Assembly (NCBI RefSeq): GCF_900074915.1
Contig: NZ_LT222319.1
Span: 5,573,501 to 5,637,500, forward strand
Reading direction: 5' to 3'
Origin: Pseudomonas cerasi
GTDB lineage: Bacteria; Pseudomonadota; Gammaproteobacteria; Pseudomonadales; Pseudomonadaceae
Length of the DNA: 64,000 nucleotides
Positions 18,741-26,339 of this stretch are shown one piece after another. The translations under genes and the position numbers were made by a program. Within the stretch, counting starts at the first letter, position 1, and each line of letters opens with the position of its first letter. The notes below the pieces were generated by a model, which was not told the DNA's origin, made no database searches, and saw only the letters and a program-made list of their open reading frames with translations.

Positions 18741-20234
18741 CTACAGCTTGATCCAGGTCGCCTTTAGTTCGGTGTATTTGTCGAACGCATGCAGCGACTT
18801 GTCACGACCGTTGCCCGACTGCTTGAAGCCGCCGAACGGTGCGGTCATGTCGCCGCCGTCGTACTGGTTGACCCATACACTGCCTGCTCGCAAAGCCTTG
18901 GCGGTCAGGTGTGCCTTGGAGATGTTCGCGGTCCATACGGCAGCCGCCAGACCATACTGCGTGTCGTTGGCGATCTGGATCGCCTCTTCGGCAGAATCGA
19001 ACGTCAGCACCGAAAGCACCGGGCCGAAGATTTCTTCCTGAGCGATTTTCATCGCGTTGTTCACACCGTCGAAAATGGTCGGCTCGACATAGGTGCCGCC
19101 GGTCTCCTGCAGAATGCGCTTGCCGCCCGCAACCAGCTTGGCACCATCGGAGTGCCCCGCCTCGATGTAGGACAACACGGTATTCATCTGCTGGGTATCG
19201 ACCAGCGCGCCTACGGTGGTCGCAGGGTCCAGCGGGTTGCCGGGCTTCCAGGCGCTCAGCGCCTCGATCACCATCGGCAGGAAGCGATCCTTGATGGAAC
19301 GCTCGACCAGCAAGCGTGAACCGGCGGTGCAGACTTCGCCCTGGTTGAAGGCAATCGCGCTGGCGGCTGCGCTGGCGGCGGCCTGCAGATCAGGCGCGTC
19401 GGCGAAGACGATATTCGGGCTCTTGCCGCCGGCTTCCAGCCACACGCGCTTCATGTTCGATTCGCCCGCATAGATCATCAGCTGCTTGGCGATTTTGGTC
19501 GAGCCAGTGAAGACCACGGTGTCCACGTCCATATGCAGGGCAAGCGCCTTGCCGACGGTGTGGCCATAGCCAGGCAGCACGTTGAGTACGCCCGCGGGAA
19601 TACCCGCCTCAATGGCCAGTTGTGCGATACGAATGGCCGTCAGCGGAGATTTTTCCGATGGCTTGAGGATGACCGAGTTGCCAGTGGACAGCGCAGGGCC
19701 CAGCTTCCAGCAGGCCATCATCAGCGGAAAATTCCACGGCACGATGGCGGCCACGACACCCACCGGCTCGCGCGTTACCAGGCCCAGTTGGTCATGAGGC
19801 GTTGCCGCGACTTCGTCATACAGTTTATCGATGGCCTCGCCGCTCCAGCTCAGGGCTCTGGCGGCACCGGGAATGTCGACGCCGAACGAGTCGCCAATCG
19901 GCTTGCCCATGTCCAGGGTTTCAAGCAAAGCCAGTTCTTCGGCATTGTGCTTGAGCAGCTCGGCGAAACGGATCATCGTTTCCTTGCGCTTGGCCGGAGC
20001 CAGTCGCGACCAGGCACCGGAGTTGAAGGCGCTGCGCGCACTGTCGACCGCGCGTTGTGCGTCAGCGGTATCGCAACTGGCAACCTTGGCAAGCATCCGG
20101 CCATCGACCGGGCTGATGCAGTCAAACGTCTCGCCGGAGGAGGCTGCGGTGTATTCACCTTGAATGAAGGCACGGCCTTCGATCTTCAAATTCTGGGCGC
20201 GTTGCTCCCAGTCAGCACGAGTCAGGGTGGTCAT
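18741..20234 (-). CDS. kauB: Aldehyde dehydrogenase, KauB/PuuC/PauC-type
   Basis: The 497-residue enzyme has the ALDH glutamate motif WLEAGGKSPN and the nucleophile cysteine in NQGEVCTAGSRLL. The C-terminus MTAPFGGFKQSGNGRDKSLH is typical of gamma-glutamyl-gamma-aminobutyraldehyde and 4-guanidinobutyraldehyde dehydrogenases. It oxidises aldehydes from polyamine or arginine catabolism with NAD(P). The second ATG (20234) is chosen: AGGAGG lies 8 bp before it but only 2 bp before the first ATG at 20240. The gene is divergent from a small cupin gene. Symbol by family and synteny; pauC is used for the same gene. Confidence 0.85.
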   Translation of the reverse strand: MTTLTRADWEQRAQNLKIEGRAFIQGEYTAASSGETFDCISPVDGRMLAKVASCDTADAQRAVDSARSAFNSGAWSRLAPAKRKETMIRFAELLKHNAEELALLETLDMGKPIGDSFGVDIPGAARALSWSGEAIDKLYDEVAATPHDQLGLVTREPVGVVAAIVPWNFPLMMACWKLGPALSTGNSVILKPSEKSPLTAIRIAQLAIEAGIPAGVLNVLPGYGHTVGKALALHMDVDTVVFTGSTKIAKQLMIYAGESNMKRVWLEAGGKSPNIVFADAPDLQAAASAAASAIAFNQGEVCTAGSRLLVERSIKDRFLPMVIEALSAWKPGNPLDPATTVGALVDTQQMNTVLSYIEAGHSDGAKLVAGGKRILQETGGTYVEPTIFDGVNNAMKIAQEEIFGPVLSVLTFDSAEEAIQIANDTQYGLAAAVWTANISKAHLTAKALRAGSVWVNQYDGGDMTAPFGGFKQSGNGRDKSLHAFDKYTELKATWIKL

Positions 20235-20348
20235 TTGCATGTCCTCCTCTTGTTGAATGTGGGTGTGTCATGGTTGATTAAAGACACAATCTGAAATTTT
20301 TCAGGACGGCCGTTACCCTAAACCAGCGGCCCGACAAAACCAATATAT

Positions 20349-20374
20349 TTGACATAAATAGCCGCTACGGTGCT
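20349..20374 (+). promoter_or_regulatory. Possible promoter in the kauB / cupin intergenic region
   Basis: A perfect TTGACA lies at 20349-20354 in an AT-rich stretch, but the best -10 candidates near 20370 (GCTTTT/TTTTAT) are weak or badly spaced. It would drive the cupin gene at 20474. The whole 239-bp divergent region probably also holds the kauB control sites. Confidence 0.3.
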
Positions 20375-20473
20375 TTTATGTTGATTTTATTAAACAGCTC
20401 AGCACGCGCGCCGAGGCACTAACGCACTGCACGCACGTCAAACCTTCAACGCATTCAGGACAAGGGCCCCCTC

Positions 20474-20842
20474 ATGAGCATCGAAAGCATCGTCGACTTC
20501 AGTGAAGCCAGCACCGCCGCCGAGCACTATCGCCCTGCACCGGAAAAGGTCTTCAAGGGTGATCCGGCACAAACCCTCTACAACCACTACAACAGCCCCT
20601 GCGGACAGATGAGCGCGGGCGTCTGGAATGGCGAGCCCGGGCAGTGGCAGGTGAGTTACTCGGAGCATGAGTATTGCGAGATTGTGCAGGGCGTTTCAGT
20701 CCTGCGCGACGAGCAGGGCAACGCGAAAACCCTGCGCGCAGGCGACCGCTTCGTGATTCCGGCCGGCTTCAAGGGCACCTGGGAGGTGCTGGAAACATGC
20801 CGCAAGATTTATGTGGTGTTTGAGGCGGCTGCAGATAAATAA
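20474..20842 (+). CDS. Small cupin domain protein (DUF861/cupin_3)
   Basis: The 122-residue protein is a single cupin barrel. YNHYNSPCGQMSAGVWNGEP and SYSEHEYCEIVQGVSVLRDE match the cupin_3/EutQ-like family, and GDRFVIPAGFKGTWEVLE forms the second half of the barrel. Such proteins may bind metal, but the usual histidines are few here. Its position opposite kauB suggests a link with polyamine or amine catabolism. The precise role is unknown. Confidence 0.75.
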   Translation: MSIESIVDFSEASTAAEHYRPAPEKVFKGDPAQTLYNHYNSPCGQMSAGVWNGEPGQWQVSYSEHEYCEIVQGVSVLRDEQGNAKTLRAGDRFVIPAGFKGTWEVLETCRKIYVVFEAAADK

Positions 20843-20919
20843 GTACCGCATCACATCGGGCTTTCTGGAGGATTCTGAGCGCGTCCAGTGAGGACATTCA
20901 CTCAAAAAGGATTTTGAAA

Positions 20920-21123
20920 ATGACCAACGAAGTTATCGCCCAAGCGCTTCAGTACCTTGTAGGCAGCCGCTATGTGCCTACCGTCAAAGCCTATATCAGC
21001 GAAATTACCGGTCTTCAGAAGGTGATCGGCCCTGGCGACATCACGACCCAGGACCTCAACCCGAACCGTCTGTACGTCAATGTCGACAAGGACGGTCTGG
21101 TGGCCGGCTTCAGCTTCGGCTGA
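20920..21123 (+). CDS. Peptidase inhibitor I78-like protein
   Basis: The 67-residue protein has VIGPGDITTQDLNPNRLYVN, then VDKDGLVAGFSFG, close to the I78 inhibitor pattern (R-x-I-x-P-G-D-x-x-T-x-D-x-x-P-x-R-L). No signal peptide or lipobox is visible, whereas many family members are exported. The ATG at 20920 follows AAGG by 9 bp; a TTG two codons earlier is less likely. It is a single gene followed by a strong bidirectional terminator. Confidence 0.7.
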   Translation: MTNEVIAQALQYLVGSRYVPTVKAYISEITGLQKVIGPGDITTQDLNPNRLYVNVDKDGLVAGFSFG

Positions 21124-21242
21124 TCAGGCGACCGTACCTTCGTCGCCCGACAGCAGCTTCACATGCTTGAAACGCCCGGCGCATCGCGTCGGGCGTTTTG
21201 CTGCCTGGATACTGCTGGCAGCTACGCCAGGAACGCAGGCAC

Positions 21243-21270
21243 AAAAAAACCCGCCAAGGCGGGTTTTTTT
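21243..21270. terminator. Bidirectional Rho-independent terminator
   Basis: AAAAAAACCCGCC-AA-GGCGGGTTTTTTT is a perfect palindrome with T-runs on both strands. It lies between the convergent I78-like gene and rpmG and can stop transcription from either side. Confidence 0.92.
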
Positions 21271-21287
21271 GTAGCCGACAGAATCAA

Positions 21288-21443
21288 TTACTTGATTTTG
21301 CCTTCTTTGTAGATCACGTGCTTGCGTACAACCGGATCGAATTTTTTGATTTCGATTTTATCCGGGGTAGTACGTTTGTTCTTGTCGGTGGTGTAGAAAT
21401 GGCCTGTACCAGCGCTCGACACCAAACGGATCAATTCACGCAT
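21288..21443 (-). CDS. rpmG: 50S ribosomal protein L33
   Basis: The 51-residue protein reads [20 protein letters not shown], then [20 protein letters not shown], then [11 protein letters not shown], a complete bacterial L33. It lacks the zinc-binding cysteine pairs, so it is the zinc-independent (C-minus) form. It belongs to the large ribosomal subunit near the E site. It lies 11 bp after rpmB and ends at a strong terminator, giving the usual rpmB-rpmG operon. Confidence 0.97.
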
Positions 21444-21454
21444 GATTTTCTCCC

Positions 21455-21688
21455 TTAAATTTTGCCGTCGCGACGCAGTTCAGCGAGCACAACTTCAATG
21501 CCACGCTTGTCGATGATACGCATGCCTTTAGCAGATACGCGCAGACGAACAAAACGCTTCTCGCCTTCAACCCAGAAGCGGTGATGCTGCAGGTTTGGCA
21601 GGAAACGACGACGGGTTTTGTTGTTTGCGTGGGAAATGTTATTCCCAGTCACCGGACCCTTACCGGTAACTTGACATACTCTCGACAT
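21455..21688 (-). CDS. rpmB: 50S ribosomal protein L28
   Basis: The 77-residue protein starts [20 protein letters not shown] and contains [20 protein letters not shown], typical of L28, at the usual length for gammaproteobacteria. It is a component of the large ribosomal subunit. The gene is first in rpmB-rpmG and is preceded by a 5' leader of about 140 nt from the predicted promoter at 21837-21865. Confidence 0.97.
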
Positions 21689-22052
21689 GCCTCAGCCCTC
21701 TAAAACCACATGCCCAACCCGGCATGGGTTGGCCGCTTAATCTCTCAGTCATTTGGCGCCAGGCGCCGCGTTTCTTTAAGGGTCTTACCGGCTACACCTA
21801 CAGTGAAGGAACCGGGCCCCTAGAAAAGAGCGCTGCTTTATACCAGAAAGCCTTTGGCACAACAACAGGCAAAGCACTTTGCCCCGAATGATCACGCCTC
21901 GCGCAGCGGTATGCTCAAGCACTGCGGGGGCACAGGCAAATCGACCGCTCGTCGCGCCGAGACGATTGTTCTGCGCCAGTACATGGTCTAGGGTTAGTCC
22001 CTCACCAGACTGCGCCGGCAGATGGGGCCCTTTCTGAACAGGAAATAACGCC
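21689..22052. other. 364-bp gap between divergent rpmB and a peptide-binding protein gene
   Basis: It holds the predicted rpmB promoter and leader on the minus strand and the upstream region of the binding-protein gene on the plus strand. Within the leader, GGCCAACCCATGCCGGGTTGG on the minus strand (near 21715-21735) can fold into a hairpin. I see no further gene or repeat. Confidence 0.5.
21837..21865 (-). promoter_or_regulatory. Sigma-70-type promoter for rpmB-rpmG
   Basis: Read on the minus strand, TTGTTG (21865-21860) and TATAAA (21842-21837) are separated by 17 bp, a good match to the consensus, upstream of rpmB. Confidence 0.55.
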
Positions 22053-23639
22053 ATGCGCCTAGCTGCAATCCCATTTCTACTCGTTCCACTCCTGCTTCCC
22101 GTCGCTGCCCAGGCATCGAACCTTGTGGTCTGCACCGAAGCCAGCCCCGAGGGCTTCGACGTTGTACAGTACAACTCGCTGACCACCACCAACGCATCGG
22201 CCGACGTGCTGATGAACCGCCTTGTGGACTTCGATGCCAAGAGCGGCAAGCTGGTGCCGAGTCTGGCAGAAAGCTGGACCGTGTCCAAAGACGGCCTGAC
22301 TTACGACTTCAAGCTGCGCGCCGGAGTGAAATTCCACACCACTGACTATTTCAAGCCGACTCGCGAGCTGAGCGCGGATGACGTGCTGTTCAGCTTCCAG
22401 CGCATGCTCGACCCGCAGAACCCGTGGCACAAGATCGCCCAGAGCGGTTTTCCGCATGCGCAATCCATGCAGTTGCCCGCGCTGATCAAGAGTATCGAAG
22501 CGCCCGATGCACACACCGTGCGCTTTACGCTCAACCATGCGGACTCGACCTTCCTGGCCACGCTGAGCATGGGTTTCGCCTCGATCTATTCAGCCGAATA
22601 TACCGCGCAGCTGTTGAAGGCGGGCACGCCGGAAAAACTCAACAGCCAGCCGATCGGCACCGGGCCGTTCGTGTTCAAGCGCTTCCAGAAAGACGCCGCG
22701 GTGCGCTATGAGGCGTTCGACGATTACTTCGCCGGCAAGTCTGATATCGACACGCTGGTGTATGCCATCACGCCGGACGCCAATGTGCGCCTGCAGAAAA
22801 TCCGTCAGGACGAATGCCAGATAGCGCTTTCGCCCAAGCCCCTGGATATTCAGGCAGCCAGCAAGGACGACTCGCTCAAGGTCGAGAAGACTGAAGCGTT
22901 CATGACCGCGTTTGTCGCGATCAACAGCCAGCACCCGCCGTTCGACAAGCCGGAAGTTCGCCAGGCCATCAACCTGGCGTTCGACAAGGATAATTACCTG
23001 AAAGCCGTGTTCGAAGGCACCGCTGAAAAAGCCAACGGTCCTTATCCGCCCAATACCTGGAGTTACGCCAAGGACCTGCCTGGCTATCAGCACGATGTTG
23101 CCAAGGCCAAGGCGTTGCTGGCCAAGGCCGGTGTAAAGGAAGGCTTCAAGACCACCATCTGGACGCGACCTTCCGGAAGCCTGCTGAACCCGAACCCGAG
23201 CCTGGGCGCTCAATTGTTGCAGGCTGACTTGAAGCAGGTCGGCATTGATGCCGAGATCAAGATCATTGAGTGGGGCGAACTGATTCGCCGCGCCAAGGCT
23301 GGCGAGCATGACCTGCTGTTCATGGGCTGGGCAGGCGACAATGGCGACCCGGATAACTTCCTGACCCCGCAGTTCTCGTGTGCAGCCGTGCAGTCGGGCA
23401 CCAATTTCGCCCGTTATTGCGACAAGACACTGGACAAGCTGATCGCAGACGGTAAATCAGTCAGTGACCAGGCCGAACGCAGCAAGCTGTATCACCAGGC
23501 CCAGCAGCAGATTCAACAGCAGGCACTGTGGATCCCCCTCGCCCACCCGACGGCTGCAGCCCTGGTACGCAAGGATGTCACTGGCTATCAGGTCAGCCCG
23601 TTCGGCAGGCAGGATTTCTATAAAGTGCAGGTCAAGTAA
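22053..23639 (+). CDS. Periplasmic dipeptide/oligopeptide-binding protein (DppA-like)
   Basis: The 528-residue protein has a signal peptide (MRLAAIPFLLVPLLLPVAAQ, cleavage near ASN) and the SBP_bac_5 fold. YNSLTTTNASADVLMNRLVD, DGLTYDFKLRAGVKFHTTDY and LPGYQHDVAKAKALLAKAGV are typical of DppA-type proteins. It delivers peptides or related solutes to an ABC importer. No permease or ATPase genes are adjacent, so it probably works as an additional receptor for a transporter encoded elsewhere, as several Pseudomonas DppA paralogues do. The ligand is not predictable. Confidence 0.88.
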   Translation: MRLAAIPFLLVPLLLPVAAQASNLVVCTEASPEGFDVVQYNSLTTTNASADVLMNRLVDFDAKSGKLVPSLAESWTVSKDGLTYDFKLRAGVKFHTTDYFKPTRELSADDVLFSFQRMLDPQNPWHKIAQSGFPHAQSMQLPALIKSIEAPDAHTVRFTLNHADSTFLATLSMGFASIYSAEYTAQLLKAGTPEKLNSQPIGTGPFVFKRFQKDAAVRYEAFDDYFAGKSDIDTLVYAITPDANVRLQKIRQDECQIALSPKPLDIQAASKDDSLKVEKTEAFMTAFVAINSQHPPFDKPEVRQAINLAFDKDNYLKAVFEGTAEKANGPYPPNTWSYAKDLPGYQHDVAKAKALLAKAGVKEGFKTTIWTRPSGSLLNPNPSLGAQLLQADLKQVGIDAEIKIIEWGELIRRAKAGEHDLLFMGWAGDNGDPDNFLTPQFSCAAVQSGTNFARYCDKTLDKLIADGKSVSDQAERSKLYHQAQQQIQQQALWIPLAHPTAAALVRKDVTGYQVSPFGRQDFYKVQVK

Positions 23640-23661
23640 GGCCCCTGGCTGACCTGAGGCT

Positions 23662-23780
23662 CTCTGGGTGACGTCGTGCCAATGCCTGCATTGGCACGAC
23701 CCTCTGGAGACCGGACGCAGAGCGTCCAGAACGGCATTACCAAGCAGAGCGTGGGAGCGATAATCCGGGTGCCCGCCCCA
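23662..23780. repeat. Short hairpin repeats of the same family as at 18.5 kb
   Basis: TCGTGCCAATGCCTGCATTG, GGACGCAGAGCGTCC and CAAGCAGAGCGTGGGAGCGA lie in the gap between the binding-protein gene and the convergent radC. The unit layout parallels the cluster at 18.5-18.7 kb. Confidence 0.65.
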
Positions 23781-23807
23781 TCGCGCACATTGCTCTGCGT
23801 CAGCTCT

Positions 23808-24482
23808 TTACATCAAACCGCGTTCCACCATCGACAGTGGCTCACCGTCTCCCACGATCACGTGGTCAAGCACATGAACATCCACCAGCATCAGCGCTTC
23901 CTTGAGGCGCTTGGTCAGGTCGATGTCGGAACGGCTGGGCGTGGTGATACCGGAAGGATGGTTGTGGCAGAGGATCAGACTCGCAGCGTTATGCGCCATC
24001 GCTCGTTTTACCACCTGGCGCGGGTGCACGTAGGACGCGTTGATCGTCCCGCGAAACAATATCTCGAAGGTCATGACCCGGTGTTTGTTATCGAGAAACA
24101 GGCAGCCGAAGACTTCGTGCGGCTCATGCCGCAGGAGGGCCTTGAGATAGCTGCGAACCTGGGTCGGATTTTCCAGCGCTGACTCACGGCGCAAGGACTC
24201 GGCCATATGCCGACGCGCCATTTCCATGACCGCCTGCAACTGAGCGAACTTGGCGGGCCCAAGCCCCAGTTGCGAGGTGAATGCCGACAGATCCGCATCC
24301 AGTAACGGTCTGAGCCCGTCAAATTGATTCAGCAGATGACGCGCAAGGTCTACGGCGCTTTTTCCAGCCACGCCGGTGCGTAAAAAGATAGCCAGCAACT
24401 CGGCGTCGGAAAGGCTTGCCGCCCCCAACTCCAACAAGCGTTCCCGGGGGCGTTCAGCCGCGGGCCAACTGCGAATACTCAT
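23808..24482 (-). CDS. radC: RadC family JAMM-domain protein
   Basis: The 224-residue protein begins MSIRSWPAAERPRERLLELG, has a helix-hairpin-helix-like N-terminal part, and carries the JAMM metal-site motif in LILCHNHPSGITTPSRSDID with an upstream conserved glutamate region (HEVFGCLFLDNKHRV). Despite its historic name, a role in DNA repair is doubtful; it is a predicted metalloprotein of unknown function. The start at 24482 matches the family; an in-frame ATG 24 codons upstream lies in the divergent control region before coaBC. Confidence 0.92.
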   Translation of the reverse strand: MSIRSWPAAERPRERLLELGAASLSDAELLAIFLRTGVAGKSAVDLARHLLNQFDGLRPLLDADLSAFTSQLGLGPAKFAQLQAVMEMARRHMAESLRRESALENPTQVRSYLKALLRHEPHEVFGCLFLDNKHRVMTFEILFRGTINASYVHPRQVVKRAMAHNAASLILCHNHPSGITTPSRSDIDLTKRLKEALMLVDVHVLDHVIVGDGEPLSMVERGLM

Positions 24483-24617
24483 AGGACCTCCATGTGATTG
24501 GGCACCGCTGTTCCGGTGCGGTCGCTGTGCTATCTTAGCCCATCTTTTTTGCACGACGATCTGGCCTGGGGAGGCGTCATGGCCGTTGTGTGTTCACTTG
24601 ACCAAAAAGGCAGGTCT

Positions 24618-25826
24618 ATGCAGCGGCTGTATCGAAAACGCATCGTTCTTGGCGTCGGCGGCGGCATCGCGGCCTACAAGGGCGCTGAGCTGGTCCGCCG
24701 CCTGCGCGATCAGGGCGCTGAAGTGCGTGTAGTCATGACCCGGGGCGGTGCAGAGTTCATCACCCCGCTGACCATGCAGGCCCTGTCCGGGCACCCGGTG
24801 CACCTGGACCTTCTCGACCCGGCCGCCGAGGCCGCGATGGGCCATATCGAACTGGCCAAGTGGGCCGATCTGATCCTCATCGCACCGGCCACCGCCGACC
24901 TCATCGCGCGCCTGGCGCAAGGCATCGCCAACGACCTGCTGACCACCATCGTGCTGGCCACCGACGCGACTGTCGCCATCGCCCCGGCGATGAACCAGGC
25001 AATGTGGCGTGACGCCTCGGTGCAGGCCAATACCCGTCTGCTCGAAGAGCGCGATTTTCGTGTGTTCGGGCCGGCGTCCGGCAGTCAGGCGTGTGGCGAT
25101 GTCGGCTTCGGGCGCATGCTGGAGGCCGACGATCTGGCCCAGTGCGCGGCCGACTGCTTCCAGCGCCTGACGCTGACCGGCAAGCATGTGCTGATCACCG
25201 CAGGCCCGACCCAGGAAAACATCGACCCGGTGCGCTACATCACCAACCACAGCTCGGGAAAAATGGGCTTTGCTCTGGCCGAAGCGGCTGTGGAGGCCGG
25301 CGCTCGCGTCACGTTGATCACCGGGCCGGTCAACCTGCCTACGCCTGATCGCGTCTCGCGCATCGACGTGGTCAGCGCCCGCGACATGCTGGCAGCGTGC
25401 GAGGCGGCCATCCCCTGCGACCTGTTCATCGCTTCTGCAGCCGTGGCTGACTACCGTCCGGAAGTCGTTGCCCCGCACAAATTGAAGAAAGATCCTTCGA
25501 ACGGTGACGGCTTGCTGCTGCAGATGGTGCGCAATCCGGATATTCTGGCGACCATCGCAACCCGCCCTGATCGCCCCTTCAGTGTCGGCTTTGCCGCCGA
25601 GACCGAACACCTGCTCGACTACGCTGCCCGCAAGCTCAAGGACAAGAACCTCGACCTGATTGTCGCCAACGATGTCGCCAACCCGAGCATCGGCTTCAAC
25701 AGCGAGGAAAACGCCTGCAGCGTGATTGACCGGGCGTTGCACGCAACACTTTTCGCCCAGACCAGCAAGGCCAAGATCGCTCGCCAGCTGGTCACTTTTA
25801 TCGCCGACCGCATGAATCAGGTTTAA
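24618..25826 (+). CDS. coaBC: Bifunctional phosphopantothenoylcysteine decarboxylase / phosphopantothenate-cysteine ligase
   Basis: The 402-residue fusion makes 4'-phosphopantetheine for coenzyme A. The N-terminal CoaC flavoprotein domain (about 1-180) shows VGGGIAAYKGAELVRRLRDQ, the PAMNQAMW segment and a catalytic cysteine in ASGSQACGDVGFGRM. The C-terminal CoaB domain (about 185-400) has ITAGPTQENIDPVRYITNHS and the HKLKKDPS loop of the ligase. The ATG at 24618 has AGGCAGG before it; an in-frame start 40 codons earlier lies in the radC divergent region. dut begins 6 bp after its stop. Confidence 0.95.
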   Translation: MQRLYRKRIVLGVGGGIAAYKGAELVRRLRDQGAEVRVVMTRGGAEFITPLTMQALSGHPVHLDLLDPAAEAAMGHIELAKWADLILIAPATADLIARLAQGIANDLLTTIVLATDATVAIAPAMNQAMWRDASVQANTRLLEERDFRVFGPASGSQACGDVGFGRMLEADDLAQCAADCFQRLTLTGKHVLITAGPTQENIDPVRYITNHSSGKMGFALAEAAVEAGARVTLITGPVNLPTPDRVSRIDVVSARDMLAACEAAIPCDLFIASAAVADYRPEVVAPHKLKKDPSNGDGLLLQMVRNPDILATIATRPDRPFSVGFAAETEHLLDYAARKLKDKNLDLIVANDVANPSIGFNSEENACSVIDRALHATLFAQTSKAKIARQLVTFIADRMNQV

Positions 25827-25832
25827 CTACGA

Positions 25833-26288
25833 ATGCACGCTCTACAAGCCAAGATCCTCGACCCTCGCATTGGCAACGAATTCCCGCTGCCGGCCTACGC
25901 CACTGTCGGCTCGGCTGGCCTGGACCTGCGCGCCATGCTCAAGGAGGACACGGTCCTCGAACCGGGGCAGACCCTGCTGATCCCTACCGGCCTGTCGATT
26001 TACATTGGCGATCCGGGCCTTGCTGCGCTGATCCTGCCGCGCTCCGGCCTGGGCCACAAACACGGCATCGTGCTGGGCAATCTGGTGGGCCTGATCGACT
26101 CCGATTATCAGGGCGAACTGATGGTCTCCTGCTGGAACCGCGGCCAGGCTGCCTTCAACATCTCCGTCGGCGAGCGCATCGCCCAATTGGTCCTGGTGCC
26201 GGTCGTACAGGCGCATTTCGAGCTGGTTGAAGCGTTCGACGAAAGTCAGCGTGGCGCTGGCGGCTTCGGTCATTCCGGCAGTCATTGA
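25833..26288 (+). CDS. dut: dUTP diphosphatase
   Basis: The 151-residue trimeric dUTPase has its five motifs in order: GSAGLDLRAM, LPRSGLGHKHGI, GLIDSDYQGELMVS, GERIAQLVLVP and RGAGGFGHSG. It hydrolyses dUTP to dUMP and pyrophosphate, keeping uracil out of DNA and feeding dTMP synthesis. It forms a tight run with coaBC and algC, as in other pseudomonads. Confidence 0.97.
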   Translation: MHALQAKILDPRIGNEFPLPAYATVGSAGLDLRAMLKEDTVLEPGQTLLIPTGLSIYIGDPGLAALILPRSGLGHKHGIVLGNLVGLIDSDYQGELMVSCWNRGQAAFNISVGERIAQLVLVPVVQAHFELVEAFDESQRGAGGFGHSGSH

Positions 26289-26339
26289 TCGCCATTCGGC
26301 ACATAATCCGGGTTCGGGACAAGACTCAGGGAGAGGTCG

